This document shows, piece after piece, positions 8,297 through 15,212 of a DNA stretch of 64,000 nucleotides (its first letter is position 1; every line of letters starts with the position of its first letter). The notes below the pieces were generated by a model. The model was not told where the DNA came from and ran no database searches. It saw only the letters and a list, made by a program, of their open reading frames with translations. Source of the DNA: AG25 sp035604455. GTDB lineage: Bacteria; Gemmatimonadota; Gemmatimonadetes; Gemmatimonadales; GWC2-71-9. The stretch lies in the NCBI GenBank assembly GCA_035604455.1, contig DATNIM010000009.1, positions 1 to 64,000 on the forward strand. Reading direction: 5' to 3'. The position numbers and the translations under genes were made by a program.

Positions 8297-9090
8297 GCGC
8301 CGTCCTTTCCCCTGCGAAGCGGAATGGCCTGGGGCCGGCCTTCGAACAACTCGATCTGGACCGGCCACGCGAAGACTTCCTCGATGACGGCGCGGGTAAG
8401 CACGTCCGGCGGGCCCGCGGCCACGGGGCGGCCCCGGGAAAGCACGAGCACCCGGTCGGCGTAGCGCGCGGCGAGGTTGACGTGATGGGTGATGACGAGA
8501 ACGCCAAGCGCGTGCTCGTCGGCGAGCGAGCGGGCGAGTTCGAAGAGCTCCATCTCGTGCCGCAAATCGAGACTCGCCGTGGGCTCGTCCAACACCAACA
8601 GCTGTGGCTCCTGGGCGAGCGCGCGGGCGATCCGGACCCGCTGATACTCACCGCCCGAGAGCGTCGAGACCCAGCGGTCGGCGAGCGCGCTCAGGTCACA
8701 GCGTTCGAGGGCCCGGGAGATGGCCTGGCGGTCCGCGTCCCTGGCCGCGCGCCACGCCGAGAGGTGCGGATACCGCCCCAGGGCCACGGTATCCCGCACT
8801 CGCTGCGGGAACACGAAATCCTCGCGTTGCGGCACGACGCCCACGGTCCGCGCGAGCTCCCCGAGTGACCACGCGGCGATCGGCTTCCCGAGGAGCATCG
8901 CCGTCCCTTCGCGCGCCGCGTGCGCGCCGAGCGCCACCCGCACGAGCGTCGTCTTCCCGCTGCCGTTCGGGCCCAGCACGCCCTGCACCTCGCCGCGTCG
9001 CACGGCGAGCGTAACGCCGGACAGCGCATCCGCCGCGGTACCCGGGTAGCGGAAGGCGACACCGCTCAGTTCGAGGATCAGGCCGTCCAT
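8293..9090 (-). CDS. btuD: Cobalamin ABC transporter ATP-binding protein BtuD/FecE type
   Basis: This is the cytoplasmic ATPase that powers B12 import through BtuC. The 265-residue product has Walker A GPNGSGKTT (about 39-47), a Q-loop near VVPQREDF, the ABC signature LSGGEYQRV, Walker B LLVLDEPTASLD, and the switch histidine in ITHHVNLA. The layout matches FecE/BtuD importers, including the tail that names the cognate domain (IEEVFAWPV). The ATG at 9090 is used; a longer open frame upstream is out of register with btuC and has no homologous features. It overlaps btuC by 13 bases and btuB by 4. Confidence 0.93.
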   Translation of the reverse strand: MDGLILELSGVAFRYPGTAADALSGVTLAVRRGEVQGVLGPNGSGKTTLVRVALGAHAAREGTAMLLGKPIAAWSLGELARTVGVVPQREDFVFPQRVRDTVALGRYPHLSAWRAARDADRQAISRALERCDLSALADRWVSTLSGGEYQRVRIARALAQEPQLLVLDEPTASLDLRHEMELFELARSLADEHALGVLVITHHVNLAARYADRVLVLSRGRPVAAGPPDVLTRAVIEEVFAWPVQIELFEGRPQAIPLRRGKDGA

Positions 9091-10016
9091 CGGCGCACGA
9101 GGAGGGCGAACAGCGGGACGCCGACGAGCGCGGTGACGATCCCCACGGGGAGCTCGCGGGGGGCCACGACGACCCGCGCGACGGTGTCGGCGAGCGTGAG
9201 CAACGTGCCGCCGCCGACGAACGCCGCCGGAAGAAGCGCCCGATGACGATGGCCGAACAGCGCGCGGACGCCGTGGGGCACGATCAGCCCGACGAAGCCG
9301 ATCACGCCGGAGACGGCGACCGCGACCGCGGTGAGAAGCGACGCCGCCACGTAGACCCGCCGCCGCAAGGCCCCGACGTCCGTTCCCAGGTAGCGAGCCG
9401 GTTCTTCCCCCAGGGCGAGCAGATCGAGCGGCCGCGCGGCGGCGAACAGCACGGCGAGGGGAATCGGGAGATAGACCGCGACGACGACCACAGCATCCCA
9501 GGACGCCCCCGACAGTCCTCCCCACAACCACAGGAGCGCGTTGCGGAGTGCCACGGCGTCCGCGAGACTCACGACCGCGGTCGTGAGAGCCCCGGCAAAC
9601 GCGCCCACTGCGACCCCGCCCAAGATCAGGCCTCGCGGATCGAGCTCGCTCCCCTGGGCGAGCGCGATCCGGTAGACGAGGGCCATCGCCGCCAGGGCGC
9701 CGGCAAATGCCGCAAGGGGCGTCGCCCATGCGCCCGGGAGGCCCGCGGCGATCGCGAGCACGGCCCCGAGCCCCGCCCCCCCGGACAACCCGAGCAGGAA
9801 CGGGTCCGCGAGCGGGTTCCGCACAACGGCTTGCAAGGCGGCTCCTGCCGTCCCGAGCGCGCCGCCTACGAGAAAGGCGAGCAGCGCCCGCGGCACGCGC
9901 AGCGTGCGCACGATGGGGGAGCTCGCGAACTCGCTCCAGGGCACATGAGTTGGGCCGATGGCGACGGCGAGGATGAGGGCCGCGAGCGCAGCCAGGAGGA
10001 GACCCGCCCGCTTCAT
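9078..10016 (-). CDS. btuC: Cobalamin ABC transporter permease BtuC/FecCD type
   Basis: This inner-membrane permease forms the translocation path for cobalamin. It has 312 residues, mostly hydrophobic, with about nine to ten membrane segments. FecCD-family signatures are clear: LRVPRALLAFLVGGALGTAG near the start, then RNPLADPFLLGLSGGAGLG, and the coupling-helix region VSGVIGFVGLIVPHGVRAL that contacts the ATPase. It overlaps the binding-protein gene by 4 bases and the ATPase gene by 13. The FecCD family also transports siderophores and heme; the riboswitch and btuB neighbours make cobalamin the likely substrate. Confidence 0.92.
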   Translation of the reverse strand: MKRAGLLLAALAALILAVAIGPTHVPWSEFASSPIVRTLRVPRALLAFLVGGALGTAGAALQAVVRNPLADPFLLGLSGGAGLGAVLAIAAGLPGAWATPLAAFAGALAAMALVYRIALAQGSELDPRGLILGGVAVGAFAGALTTAVVSLADAVALRNALLWLWGGLSGASWDAVVVVAVYLPIPLAVLFAAARPLDLLALGEEPARYLGTDVGALRRRVYVAASLLTAVAVAVSGVIGFVGLIVPHGVRALFGHRHRALLPAAFVGGGTLLTLADTVARVVVAPRELPVGIVTALVGVPLFALLVRRWTA

Positions 10017-10873
10017 GGTCCGGCCTCGAGCAGTCGGCGGAACTCAACGACCGCCTCGCCGGCCCGCGGGGACGGCCGCCCGAACCGCGAACCGACGAGG
10101 ACGATGATGCGCCCCGAGCGCACCGCGCGGATCGCCTGCCAAGCCAGGCCCTCGGGTCTCGTCCCCGCTCCACCACTGTCCGCGAAGACGACGAGGGCAT
10201 CGGGATCGCGGGCGGCGATGGTCTCGAGTGACACGACGGCGGCCGGGCTCGCGAGGTCGTGGAAGACGTTCTCGGCACCGGCGAGCGCGGCGAGTTCGTC
10301 CAGGTAGCTCGCGCCTCCGATGACGGTGGGCGGGTTCTGCCAGGCGAGGATCGCAATCCGCAGCCCGAGCGCGGGGGCCTGACGCACGCTCGAAATGGCC
10401 GCGGCCACGGAGTCGCCCCGATCCGCGTGTCCGGTGAGCCGCCCCAGGATCCGCGCGTCACGAGCCAGCTCCACGAGGCGGTCTTGGCGCAGGAGGAGTG
10501 CCGCGATTCCCAAGCCGTTGAGACGGGTCGTCGCGACCATGTTCGTCGGGGAGTCGTAGAGCACAACCAGGTCCGGGTGTCGCGCGAGGATCGATTCGAG
10601 GTTCGGGCTCAGGCCGTCCCCGACGTTCGGGACCGCGCGCGCGGCGGGAGGATAGTCGCACCAGGTTGTGCGGCCCACGACTTGTACACCCGCGCCGAGT
10701 GCGAAGAGGAGCTCGGTGATCGCGGGGGAGAGCGACACGACCCGCTGGGCGGGGGCCGCGAGACGCACCGAGCGTCCCGCGTCGTCCGTGACGCCCAGGC
10801 CCTGGGCGGGCGCGCGCGTGCCGGCGCACAGCGCCACGCAGGCCGCAAGGTTGGTATATGCCAGTCGGCGCAA
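10013..10873 (-). CDS. btuF: Cobalamin periplasmic binding protein BtuF
   Basis: This protein binds cobalamin in the periplasm and passes it to BtuCD. The conserved start of the family is present (RVVSLSPAITELLFALGAG), followed by the two-lobe helical-backbone type III binding fold. The first in-frame ATG (10942) lies inside a hairpin of the riboswitch expression platform and upstream of the intrinsic terminator, so it is unlikely to be the true start. The TTG at 10873 follows the U run directly and gives a signal peptide (RRLAYTN, a hydrophobic stretch, then APAQ), so I prefer it: 286 residues. There is no ideal Shine-Dalgarno; the GGGGGTGGG of the terminator arm is the only purine run nearby. 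The 3' end overlaps btuC by 4 bases. Confidence 0.85.
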   Translation of the reverse strand: MRRLAYTNLAACVALCAGTRAPAQGLGVTDDAGRSVRLAAPAQRVVSLSPAITELLFALGAGVQVVGRTTWCDYPPAARAVPNVGDGLSPNLESILARHPDLVVLYDSPTNMVATTRLNGLGIAALLLRQDRLVELARDARILGRLTGHADRGDSVAAAISSVRQAPALGLRIAILAWQNPPTVIGGASYLDELAALAGAENVFHDLASPAAVVSLETIAARDPDALVVFADSGGAGTRPEGLAWQAIRAVRSGRIIVLVGSRFGRPSPRAGEAVVEFRRLLEAGP

Positions 10874-10875
10874 AG

Positions 10876-10910
10876 CAAAAATGCCCACCCCCGTCGGTGC
10901 GGAGATGGGC
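10876..10910 (-). terminator. Riboswitch-controlled intrinsic terminator upstream of btuF
   Basis: On the minus strand an 11-bp stem (10910-10900 pairing with 10893-10883, with two G-U pairs) closes a 6-base loop and is followed by AUUUUUG at 10882-10876. It lies between the cobalamin aptamer and the btuF coding region, which is the expected position of the expression platform of a transcription-terminating off-switch. A second hairpin at 10917-10933 and a larger one at 10933-10971 lie between it and the aptamer and could form the alternative fold. Confidence 0.85.
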
Positions 10911-10969
10911 AAGCGCCTGCGCGTGGCGCGCAGCGCCACCATCCCTCCCGCGAGGGAATCTCAGGTGGC

Positions 10970-11110
10970 GCGAACGGAGAGGTCTCCTGGCTTCGGGCCC
11001 GCGGCTCGCCTTCCCGGTTTCCCAGTGGCGTGTAGAGCCGCGTTACAACTGATTGCCCGTTACAGTGGCGGGGCCGCGCCGGAGTTGCACCGGCTTCCGA
11101 AATTCCCCAT
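10970..11110 (-). promoter_or_regulatory. Cobalamin (B12, AdoCbl) riboswitch aptamer
   Basis: Read on the minus strand, the region holds the conserved cobalamin-aptamer core in order: GAAGCCGGTGCAACTCCGGC, GCGGCCCCGCCACTGTAA (the B12 box region), GCCACTGGGAAACCGGGAAG and GGC, and the closing GAAGCCAGGAGACC. Spacing is normal for the class. It lies about 100 bases upstream of btuF and ahead of a terminator, so bound B12 should switch the operon off. The ends are approximate. Confidence 0.93.
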
Positions 11111-11131
11111 TCGCTCTGACAACTGGGCGAG

Positions 11132-11160
11132 AGTCTAGCCCTTGCGTCGGCGGGGCGCAA
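11132..11160 (-). promoter_or_regulatory. Probable promoter of the B12 operon
   Basis: On the minus strand TTGCGC (11160-11155) is followed after 17 bases by TAGACT (11137-11132). The predicted start near 11125 lies about 15 bases before the riboswitch aptamer. The boxes are only 3/6 and 4/6 matches, so the support is mostly spacing and position. The -10 box overlaps the stop codon of the upstream hypothetical gene. Confidence 0.45.
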
Positions 11161-12124
11161 GCTCCGGCGGCGGTCGGCGCAGCGCGACCACCAAGCCGAA
11201 CAGCAGCGCGAGCCCCGCTGCGCCGACGACCTCGGGGACGAGCGTCTGGACGCGAAACGGCGGGTTCGGAAAGTCGAACTCGATCGACGTGCCGGCCGGA
11301 ACGGTCATGCCGCGATAGCGCGCGAACCGATGCTGGTCGACGGCCTGCACGCCGCCCATGTCGAGCCCGGGCCCGCGCACCACGGTCGTCGTGTCCTCGA
11401 GCAAGAGATCAAGCTCGCCCGTCACCTGGTCGATGGGGAGCTCGAAGCGCCGCGTCGTGGCCGGTAGGGTATAGGTATAGCTCAACTGTTTCGGGTCGCC
11501 GGGCGGAATCGGGCCGACGACGAGCACGCTGTCGCCGCGCTCATCGACCGCGTCGGGGGGGATGTCTCCCTGCCCCACGTCGAACTGAATCGTGCCGTGC
11601 GGCAGCCCGCCGCTCCACACGGGCCGCATGGTGTCGTTCGTGATCCGGGTGGTGGTGCCGGGGTTGTGGAGCTCCACGAACTCGAGGACCGAGCGCGTAC
11701 CGTCGGTCTCCTTCGGGCGCTGGATCGTGACGAGCCGCCGCGCGACCTCGATCGGCGGCCCGGTCGAGCTCGTGTCATAGACGAAGATCGGCTGCAAGGT
11801 GGCGGCGCCTCCCGTGACCGGCACCGGCTCGGAGAAGTACGCGATCCCCCGGTACCAGTTCGAGACGACGTAGAACGCGGCGGTATCCACGTGCGGGATC
11901 GCCACGTGAAACTCGCCCGCCGCACCCGTCCGCACGGAATCGACCGGGCCGCCCCGCCCCTGGGGCCGGACCGCCTCGAGCACGGCCCACGTGCCGGACA
12001 ATGGGCGCCGGGTCGGGCCGTAAAGCACGTGCCCGGTGACCTCGATGCGCTGTGCGGCAAGCGGGCTCGCGGCGAGCGCGAGGAGCGCGAGCGCCCTACG
12101 GCTTGAACTTGCCGAAATCTTCAG
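11135..12124 (-). CDS. Membrane-anchored extracytoplasmic protein of unknown function
   Basis: I do not recognise this protein. The only common start codon is GTG at 12028, which would cut into a domain and leave no export signal. The frame is open further upstream, and from a CTG at 12124 it encodes a textbook signal peptide (MKISASSRR, hydrophobic stretch, SPLAAQ), giving 329 residues. I use that start with caution. The mature part begins like a carboxypeptidase-regulatory or Ig-type domain (GTWAVLEAVRP and GEFHVAIP), followed by beta-rich segments. It ends with one membrane helix (about 295-315) and a basic RRRKG tail, so the bulk should face the periplasm. The start overlaps the nuclease gene by 29 bases. 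A role is not evident. Confidence 0.6.
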   Translation of the reverse strand: MKISASSSRRALALLALAASPLAAQRIEVTGHVLYGPTRRPLSGTWAVLEAVRPQGRGGPVDSVRTGAAGEFHVAIPHVDTAAFYVVSNWYRGIAYFSEPVPVTGGAATLQPIFVYDTSSTGPPIEVARRLVTIQRPKETDGTRSVLEFVELHNPGTTTRITNDTMRPVWSGGLPHGTIQFDVGQGDIPPDAVDERGDSVLVVGPIPPGDPKQLSYTYTLPATTRRFELPIDQVTGELDLLLEDTTTVVRGPGLDMGGVQAVDQHRFARYRGMTVPAGTSIEFDFPNPPFRVQTLVPEVVGAAGLALLFGLVVALRRPPPELAPRRRKG

Positions 12125-12602
12125 GATCGAGGTTCTGCAGGTAGGTCTTGAGGGCGTCCGCGTCGAGCCCCGTCGGACCCGGCGACTCGGCGGGCGTGCC
12201 CCCGGTGGTGTCGACCGAGGTCAGCGCGAGGAGACTCTCGCTCGTGAAGATGGGCGCCTTGAGCCGGAGCGCGATCGCGATCGAATCCGAGGGCCGGGCA
12301 TCGATCTGGATCACGGCGTCCCCACGATAGATGTGTAGCTCCGCGAAGTAGGTGTTGTCCTTGACTTGCGTGATGATCACCTTGCGCAATTCGGCGCCCA
12401 GGCCGACGATCACCTGCTTCAGGAGATCGTGGGTGAGCGGCCGAGCGAACTTCACGCCGGCGAGCTCCATGGCAATGGCGCTCGCTTCCGCGGGTCCGAT
12501 CCAGATCGGCAGCACACGCTCGCCGTCCCGCTCCTGCAGGATCACGACCGGGGTGTTGGTCGTGCGATCGAGCCCGAGGTGGGCGACGTGCACTTCGATC
12601 AC
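12096..12602 (-). CDS. Bifunctional nuclease family protein (BFN, DUF151)
   Basis: The 168-residue product matches the bifunctional nuclease family, named for plant members with RNase and DNase activity; bacterial roles are poorly known. The family core is intact: EVHVAHLGLD near the start, VVILQERDGERVLPIWIGPAEASAIAMEL (about 18-47), RPLTHDLL, and the RPSDSIAIALR segment (about 104-114). A short acidic C-terminal tail follows. It begins 10 bases after ahcY and its last codons overlap the likely start of the next gene. The function in this operon is unknown. Confidence 0.88.
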   Translation of the reverse strand: MIEVHVAHLGLDRTTNTPVVILQERDGERVLPIWIGPAEASAIAMELAGVKFARPLTHDLLKQVIVGLGAELRKVIITQVKDNTYFAELHIYRGDAVIQIDARPSDSIAIALRLKAPIFTSESLLALTSVDTTGGTPAESPGPTGLDADALKTYLQNLDPEDFGKFKP

Positions 12603-12612
12603 GGCGCGCGCA

Positions 12613-13956
12613 TCACGTCCCTAGATCCCACGACGCGAGGTATTTCTGCTGTTCGGGAGTCAGCGTATCGATCGTCACACCCATCGCCTGCAGCTTGAGC
12701 CGGGCGATTTCCCGGTCGAGGTCGATCGGAATGCGGTGCACGGCCTTGCCCAGCGCCGCCCCCTGTTGCACGACGTACTCCGCGGCGAGCGCCTGGTTCG
12801 CGAAGCTCATGTCCATCACGCTCGCCGGGTGCCCTTCGGCCGCCGCCAGATTGATGAGCCGTCCATCCGCGAGCACGAACAGGCGCTTGCCGTCGAGGCG
12901 CCATTCCTCGACGAAGTCGCGCACGACCGTCGGGCCCGTGGCGGCCGCCTTGAGGCCCGCGAGGTCGATCTCGACGTTGAAGTGGCCGGAGTTCGCGAGC
13001 ACCGCCCCGTCCTTCATCGCCCGCATGTGCTCGAGCCGGAGCACGTTCACGTTCCCCGTCAGCGTCACGAAGATATCCCCGACCCGCGCCGCCTCGGCCA
13101 TCGGAACCACCCGATAGCCGTCCATCTGGGCCTCGAGCGCCTTCATCGGATCGATTTCCGTGACTAGGACGTTCGCCCCGGCGCCCCGTATCCGCATCGC
13201 AAAGCCGCGGCCGCACCACCCGTACCCCGCGACCACGACGGTGCTGCCGGCGACCAAGAGATTCGTCGCCCGCAGAATCCCGTCGAGCGTGGACTGGCCG
13301 GTCCCGTAGCGGTTGTCGAAGAGGTGTTTCGTATCGGAGTCGTTGACGGCAATGACGGGGAACTGGAGGACGCCGTCCTTCGCCATCGCCTTGAGGCGGA
13401 TGACACCGGTTGTCGTTTCCTCGGTCGAGCCGAGGACACCGCTCACGAGGCTCTTGCGGTCGGCCGCCGACAGCGTTTCCACCCAGCGCCGCACCGGAGG
13501 CTCGAGGTCGTCGTGCCGGTTCAGCGCGATCATATGGAGCGCGCCGACGAGGTCCGCCCCGTCATCCATCGTGATATCCGGCCGGTGGGCGAGGGCCGCG
13601 CGAATGTGATCGTAGTAGGTGGCGTGATCCTCGCCCTTGATCGCGAAGACCTTGAGACCGTGGTCCCGGACGAGGTGCGCGGCGACGTCGTCCTGGGTCG
13701 AGAGCGGATTCGACGCGCACAGCACGACGTCCGCGCCGCCCGCCTGCAGCGTGACCATGAGGTTCGCCGTTTCCGACGTCACGTGGAGACAGGCGGCGAG
13801 CCGCTTGCCGGCGAGCGGGCGCTCCCGCCGGAAGCGCTCCCGGAGCTGCCGGAGCACGGGCATGGATCGCTCCGCCCACTCCGTGCGCCGACGGCCGCCG
13901 TCGGCGAGTCCCACGTCCCGAACGTCGTGCTGCACACCGCGTGCGGCTGTGGTCAC
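12613..13956 (-). CDS. ahcY: Adenosylhomocysteinase
   Basis: AhcY splits S-adenosylhomocysteine into adenosine and homocysteine, relieving product inhibition of methyltransferases. The 447-residue protein shows the substrate domain (CLHVTSETANLMVTLQAGGA, CASNPLSTQDDVAAHL, the catalytic GEDHATYYDHI region), the NAD domain with VVAGYGWCGRGFAMR (GxGxxG), and the C-terminal tail ending in TPEQQKYLASW rather than the KPDHYRY tail of eukaryotic enzymes. It overlaps metK by 4 bases, so synthesis of SAM and removal of its by-product are coupled. Start at the ATG at 13956 keeps about 25 poorly conserved residues; a later start is possible. Confidence 0.95.
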   Translation of the reverse strand: MTTAARGVQHDVRDVGLADGGRRRTEWAERSMPVLRQLRERFRRERPLAGKRLAACLHVTSETANLMVTLQAGGADVVLCASNPLSTQDDVAAHLVRDHGLKVFAIKGEDHATYYDHIRAALAHRPDITMDDGADLVGALHMIALNRHDDLEPPVRRWVETLSAADRKSLVSGVLGSTEETTTGVIRLKAMAKDGVLQFPVIAVNDSDTKHLFDNRYGTGQSTLDGILRATNLLVAGSTVVVAGYGWCGRGFAMRIRGAGANVLVTEIDPMKALEAQMDGYRVVPMAEAARVGDIFVTLTGNVNVLRLEHMRAMKDGAVLANSGHFNVEIDLAGLKAAATGPTVVRDFVEEWRLDGKRLFVLADGRLINLAAAEGHPASVMDMSFANQALAAEYVVQQGAALGKAVHRIPIDLDREIARLKLQAMGVTIDTLTPEQQKYLASWDLGT

Positions 13957-15179
13957 GTCTTGGCTCCCCGCGATTCGTAGTGGCTCGACCGCTGGGCGGC
14001 CACGCGCAGGTCTTCCACGCGATTCGTCCGCTCCCAGGTGAAGAGCTCCACGTCCTTGTCGACATCGGCGTCGACGAAGCGACGGCGCTCGGGGGAACGG
14101 CCGAAATGCCCGTAGGCAGCCGTGGGCCGATAGATCGGGTTGCGCAGGTTCAAAGCCTCGATGATCGACAGGGGCCGGAGGTCGAAGACCTCCCGCACGG
14201 CCTCCTCGATCGCCGCTTCCGGCACGGCGTGGGTGCCGAAGGTTTCGATCATGACCGACACGGGCTCCGCGACGCCGATCGCGTAGGCCACTTGGGCTTC
14301 ACAGCGGCGCGCGAGCTTCGCCGCGACGATGTTCTTCGCCACCCAGCGCATCGCGTAGCACGCGGAACGGTCGACCTTGGACGGATCCTTTCCGCTGAAC
14401 GCCCCGCCGCCATGGCGCGCCATGCCACCGTAGGTGTCGACGATGATCTTGCGACCGGTGACGCCGGCGTCACCCTGGGGACCGCCGACCACGAAACGAC
14501 CGGTCGGGTTGACGAGGATATCGGCGTCCGGCACGTCAAAGCCCGCCTCGTTGAGTACGGGCCGCACGACGAGGGCGAGGACCCCAGCCCGCAACTCCTT
14601 CGCGTCGATCACGTCCGAGTGCTGCGTCGACACGACCACCTTGCCCAAGCCGACCGGCCGATCCCCCTCGTAGATCACACTGACCTGGGTCTTGCCGTCC
14701 GGCCGCAGCCACGCCAGGTCGCCCTGTTTCCGGACGATCGCGAGCCGTTCGGCGAGGCGATGCGCCAGCACGATCGGCAGGGGCATCAGCGACGGCGTCT
14801 CGTCCGTCGCGTACCCGAACATCATGCCCTGATCGCCCGCCCCGCCCCGATCCACGCCCAGCGCGATGTCGGCCGACTGGCGGTCGATCGTCGTGAGAAT
14901 CGCGCAGGTGTGCGCGTCGAACCCGAAGTTGGCGTCCGTATAGCCGATCCCGCTGATCGTGCCGCGCACGATGTCGGGGATGTGGACATAAGTCGACGTG
15001 GTGATCTCGCCCGCGACCAGGGCCATGCCCGTGGTCACGAGGGTCTCGCAGGCGACGCGGGCGGTCGGGTCGGCGGCGATGATGGCGTCCAGGACCGAGT
15101 CCGAGATCTGATCGGCGATCTTGTCCGGATGGCCCTCCGTCACCGACTCGGAGGTGAAAACGTGCCGGGTTGTGGGCAT
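13953..15179 (-). CDS. metK: S-adenosylmethionine synthetase
   Basis: MetK makes S-adenosylmethionine from methionine and ATP in the cytoplasm. The 408-residue product starts with the family N-terminus FTSESVTEGHPDKIADQISD. It has GAGDQGMMFGYA and the phosphate loop GGGAFSGKDPSKVDRSACY. The C-terminus extends past the usual end with an ETFTWE-like segment (LFTWERTNRVEDL) and a short basic tail. The gene overlaps ahcY by 4 bases. Only 33 bases separate it from ptsI, which is too little for a SAM riboswitch. Confidence 0.97.
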   Translation of the reverse strand: MPTTRHVFTSESVTEGHPDKIADQISDSVLDAIIAADPTARVACETLVTTGMALVAGEITTSTYVHIPDIVRGTISGIGYTDANFGFDAHTCAILTTIDRQSADIALGVDRGGAGDQGMMFGYATDETPSLMPLPIVLAHRLAERLAIVRKQGDLAWLRPDGKTQVSVIYEGDRPVGLGKVVVSTQHSDVIDAKELRAGVLALVVRPVLNEAGFDVPDADILVNPTGRFVVGGPQGDAGVTGRKIIVDTYGGMARHGGGAFSGKDPSKVDRSACYAMRWVAKNIVAAKLARRCEAQVAYAIGVAEPVSVMIETFGTHAVPEAAIEEAVREVFDLRPLSIIEALNLRNPIYRPTAAYGHFGRSPERRRFVDADVDKDVELFTWERTNRVEDLRVAAQRSSHYESRGAKT

Positions 15180-15212
15180 GGAATCGAGTGGACCTTCCGT
15201 TAAGGCTTGAGG

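Noticed and set aside
5366..8464. A 1032-codon open frame on the plus strand opposite btuB and the propeller gene
   Set aside because: It is the antisense shadow of genes with clear family motifs, has low-complexity R/G/H/D-rich translation, and no recognisable domain. High GC content makes such frames common.
15180..15212. SAM riboswitch ahead of metK
   Set aside because: The gap to ptsI is 33 bases, too short for any SAM aptamer.
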